Of a stretch of 64,000 bases of DNA, positions 62,439 through 64,000 are shown piece after piece. Source of the stretch: Microbacterium gorillae. GTDB lineage: Bacteria; Actinomycetota; Actinomycetes; Actinomycetales; Microbacteriaceae. Positions within the stretch are counted from its first letter, which is position 1. Every line of letters begins with the position of its first letter. The notes under the pieces were generated by a model. The model was not told where the DNA came from. It searched no databases and saw nothing but the letters and a program-made list of their open reading frames with translations. The stretch lies in NCBI RefSeq assembly GCF_000826185.2, contig NZ_LN648875.1, forward strand, positions 62,001 through 126,000. The letters are read 5' to 3'. The translations under genes were made by a program, and so were the position numbers.

Positions 62439-63320
62439 TCAGAGGGTTTTCGCGAAGTCCTTCAGCCAGGCCCGCAGCTCCGGACCCAGGTCCTCCCGCT
62501 CGCACGCCAGCTGCACGATGGCCTCGATGTAGTCCAGCTTCGCGCCGGTGTCGAACCGACGACCGCGGAAGACGACGCCGTACACGCCGCCCTCACCGCG
62601 CGCCTGCTCCTCGAGCGCGTCGGTGAGCTGGATCTCGCCGCCCTTGCCGGGTGCGGTGTGCTCGAGGATCGGGAAGATGTCCGGGCTGAGCACGTAGCGT
62701 CCGATCACGGCGAGGTTGGACGGCGCCTCCTCGCGGGAGGGCTTTTCCACCATGCCCGTGATGCGGACCACGTCATCCTCATCGGTCGGCTCGATCTGCG
62801 CGACGCCGTACAGGTGGATGTGCTCCGGCGGAACCTCCATCAGCGCCACGACCGAAGCACCGCGCTTGGTGTGCTGGTCGATCATGCGCGACAGCAGGTC
62901 TTCCTTGGCGTCGATCAGATCGTCACCCAGCATCACGGCGAACGAGTGATCGCCGACGTGAGACTTCGCCCGCAGGACCGCGTGACCGAGACCCTTCGGG
63001 TCGCCCTGCCGGACGAAGTGGATGTCCGCCAGCTCGCTCGGCGCCATCACCTGGGCGAGCTTGGTCGCGTCGCCCTTCAGCTCCAACTGCGCTTCCAGCT
63101 CCGGAACCGAGTCGAAGTGGTCCGAGATGGAGTTCTTCCGACGGCCGATGATGACCAGCACGTCATCGATCCCCGCCTTCACCGCCTCCTCCACCACGTA
63201 CTGGATCGCCGGCTTGTCGACGACCGGGAGCATCTCCTTCGGCATCGCCTTCGTGGCGGGAAGGAAGCGCGTCCCGAGGCCGGCGGCGGGGATGACGGCC
63301 TTGATCGGCAGATTCGACAT
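62439..63320 (-). CDS. galU: UTP-glucose-1-phosphate uridylyltransferase
   Basis: A 293-residue GalU, making UDP-glucose from UTP and glucose-1-phosphate for cell-envelope polysaccharides. Nucleotide-binding AAGLGTRFLPATKAMPKEMLPVVDKP, then QYVVEEA, VRQGDPKGLGHAVLRAK and MLGDDLID are present. Start ATG 63320. Divergent from the cyclo-ligase gene. Confidence 0.96.
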   Translation of the reverse strand: MSNLPIKAVIPAAGLGTRFLPATKAMPKEMLPVVDKPAIQYVVEEAVKAGIDDVLVIIGRRKNSISDHFDSVPELEAQLELKGDATKLAQVMAPSELADIHFVRQGDPKGLGHAVLRAKSHVGDHSFAVMLGDDLIDAKEDLLSRMIDQHTKRGASVVALMEVPPEHIHLYGVAQIEPTDEDDVVRITGMVEKPSREEAPSNLAVIGRYVLSPDIFPILEHTAPGKGGEIQLTDALEEQARGEGGVYGVVFRGRRFDTGAKLDYIEAIVQLACEREDLGPELRAWLKDFAKTL

Positions 63321-63369
63321 CCCCCCACTCTAGACGGTGCCCCCATCGTGTCCCTCTACAATCAAGGTC

Positions 63370-63957
63370 ATGGTCGGAGACATCGAAGCCGAGAAACGCG
63401 CCATGCGCGCCGAGGTGCGCGAGCGACGCCGGGCCCTGTCCGAGCCTCAGCTCGAAGCCGCCGCGGCCGGCATCACGGAGCAGCTCGACCGGCTGGTGCA
63501 AGCGCACGACGCCCGGAGCATCTCCTGCTACCTCTCCTCCCCGATGGAGCCGGGCACACGCCCCTTCATCAACGCCGCCATGGACCGCGGACTGCGCGTC
63601 CTGCTGCCCGTCACCCGCGCCGACGGGCTACTGGACTGGACGGTCGCGAGCCCGGAGGGTGACGAGTTCCTCGGTCCGCTCGGCATCGCGGAGCCGACCG
63701 GAGAACTGCTCGGCCCGATGGCCGTGGACACGGTCGATCTGCTGCTGATTCCGGCCGCGGCCGTCGGCGCGGACGGCAATCGCCTCGGCTGGGGCCGCGG
63801 CTACTTCGACAAGACGCTGGGCTCGATGACCAAGTGTCCCCCCGTCTACGCGGTCCTGTTCGACTCGGAACTCGTCGACGAGGTCCCTCGCGAAATCCAC
63901 GACCGTCCGGTCGACGGGGTCGTCACCCCGACCCGGACCGTCACGCTTCACCCCTGA
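63370..63957 (+). CDS. 5-formyltetrahydrofolate cyclo-ligase family protein
   Basis: A 195-residue protein, converting 5-formyl-THF to 5,10-methenyl-THF with ATP. KRAMRAEVRERRRAL at the N-terminus, PLGIAEPTGE and the strong signature PAAAVGADGNRLGWGRGYFDKTL are present, followed by DEVPREIHDRPVDGVVTPT. ATG 63370 gives MVGDIEAEK. Confidence 0.93.
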   Translation: MVGDIEAEKRAMRAEVRERRRALSEPQLEAAAAGITEQLDRLVQAHDARSISCYLSSPMEPGTRPFINAAMDRGLRVLLPVTRADGLLDWTVASPEGDEFLGPLGIAEPTGELLGPMAVDTVDLLLIPAAAVGADGNRLGWGRGYFDKTLGSMTKCPPVYAVLFDSELVDEVPREIHDRPVDGVVTPTRTVTLHP

Positions 63958-63997
63958 CGCGCCGCACGGCGCACGCACGCAGAAAGAACTCCTCACC

Positions 63998-64000
63998 ATG
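63998..64000 (+). CDS. Start codon of next gene (cut by the window)
   Basis: The window ends with an ATG, 40 bp after the cyclo-ligase stop and preceded by AAAGAACTCCTCACC. No protein can be read. In relatives a small zinc-ribbon FmdB-like gene often follows here; that is recall only. Confidence 0.4.

Overview
The window is high-GC DNA with short intergenic gaps, frequent GTG starts and many ATGA/GTGA stop-start overlaps. Together with class Ib nrdHIEF, a hutG/hutIUH histidine pathway, many TetR/MarR/IclR regulators and actinobacterial-type DnaA boxes, this points to an actinobacterium of the Microbacteriaceae, probably Microbacterium or a near relative. That is inference from gene content; no rRNA is present. 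There is no IS element, phage, plasmid or CRISPR signature.

Layout. 1-6.4 kb: rhamnoside utilisation. A GH78 rhamnosidase is cut by the left edge, followed by a MarR regulator and a convergent, translationally coupled SDR / GH78 / membrane-anchored esterase operon with a perfect 41-bp inverted repeat upstream. 6.5-15.5 kb: acyl-CoA breakdown (family III CoA-transferase with a glutaryl-CoA-dehydrogenase-like enzyme, three enoyl-CoA hydratase-superfamily enzymes, a thiolase, an SDR of the 3-hydroxyacyl-CoA dehydrogenase type, a nitronate monooxygenase-like flavoprotein and a TetR regulator). A 20-bp operator occurs twice here.

15.6-29.2 kb is the most unusual part. It holds a protein with a PEP-synthase-type phosphohistidine domain but no ATP-grasp, a separate PPDK-type ATP-grasp plus phosphohistidine protein, a SurE-family phosphatase, an HpaB-family flavoprotein, a P450, a fused FAD/2Fe-2S reductase, an aldehyde dehydrogenase, an SDR, an acyl-CoA ligase and two regulators. 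The inventory resembles the phosphorylation-initiated 4-cresol/alkylphenol pathway (cre) of Corynebacterium glutamicum and the dikinase logic of phenylphosphate synthase. Its promoters share a GTGA-N8-TCAC palindrome. The proposed route is: phosphorylate a phenol (or alcohol), oxidise the side chain with the P450, oxidise alcohol to aldehyde to acid, dephosphorylate, activate with CoA, then feed the neighbouring beta-oxidation genes. No ring-cleavage enzyme lies in the window.

29-40 kb is mostly housekeeping: HtaA-domain protein, nrdHIEF with a DnaA-box-like cluster upstream, MFS transporter, cupin, Nudix-like protein, acyl-CoA dehydrogenase, DUF1992, tyrosine-phosphatase-like protein, CsoR-like repressor, DUF445 and GNAT proteins. 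40-49 kb carries histidine utilisation (hutG; hutH-hutU-hutI; IclR regulator), with matching palindromes at the hutG and hutH/IclR promoters. 49-64 kb holds a LysE exporter, MocR-type regulator, YbaK, a methyltransferase, a pair of membrane paralogues made by local tandem duplication, a bacterial voltage-gated cation channel, two regulator/efflux pairs with clear operators, tRNA-Ala(CGC), a coiled-coil membrane protein, a GNAT enzyme, galU and 5-formyl-THF cyclo-ligase.
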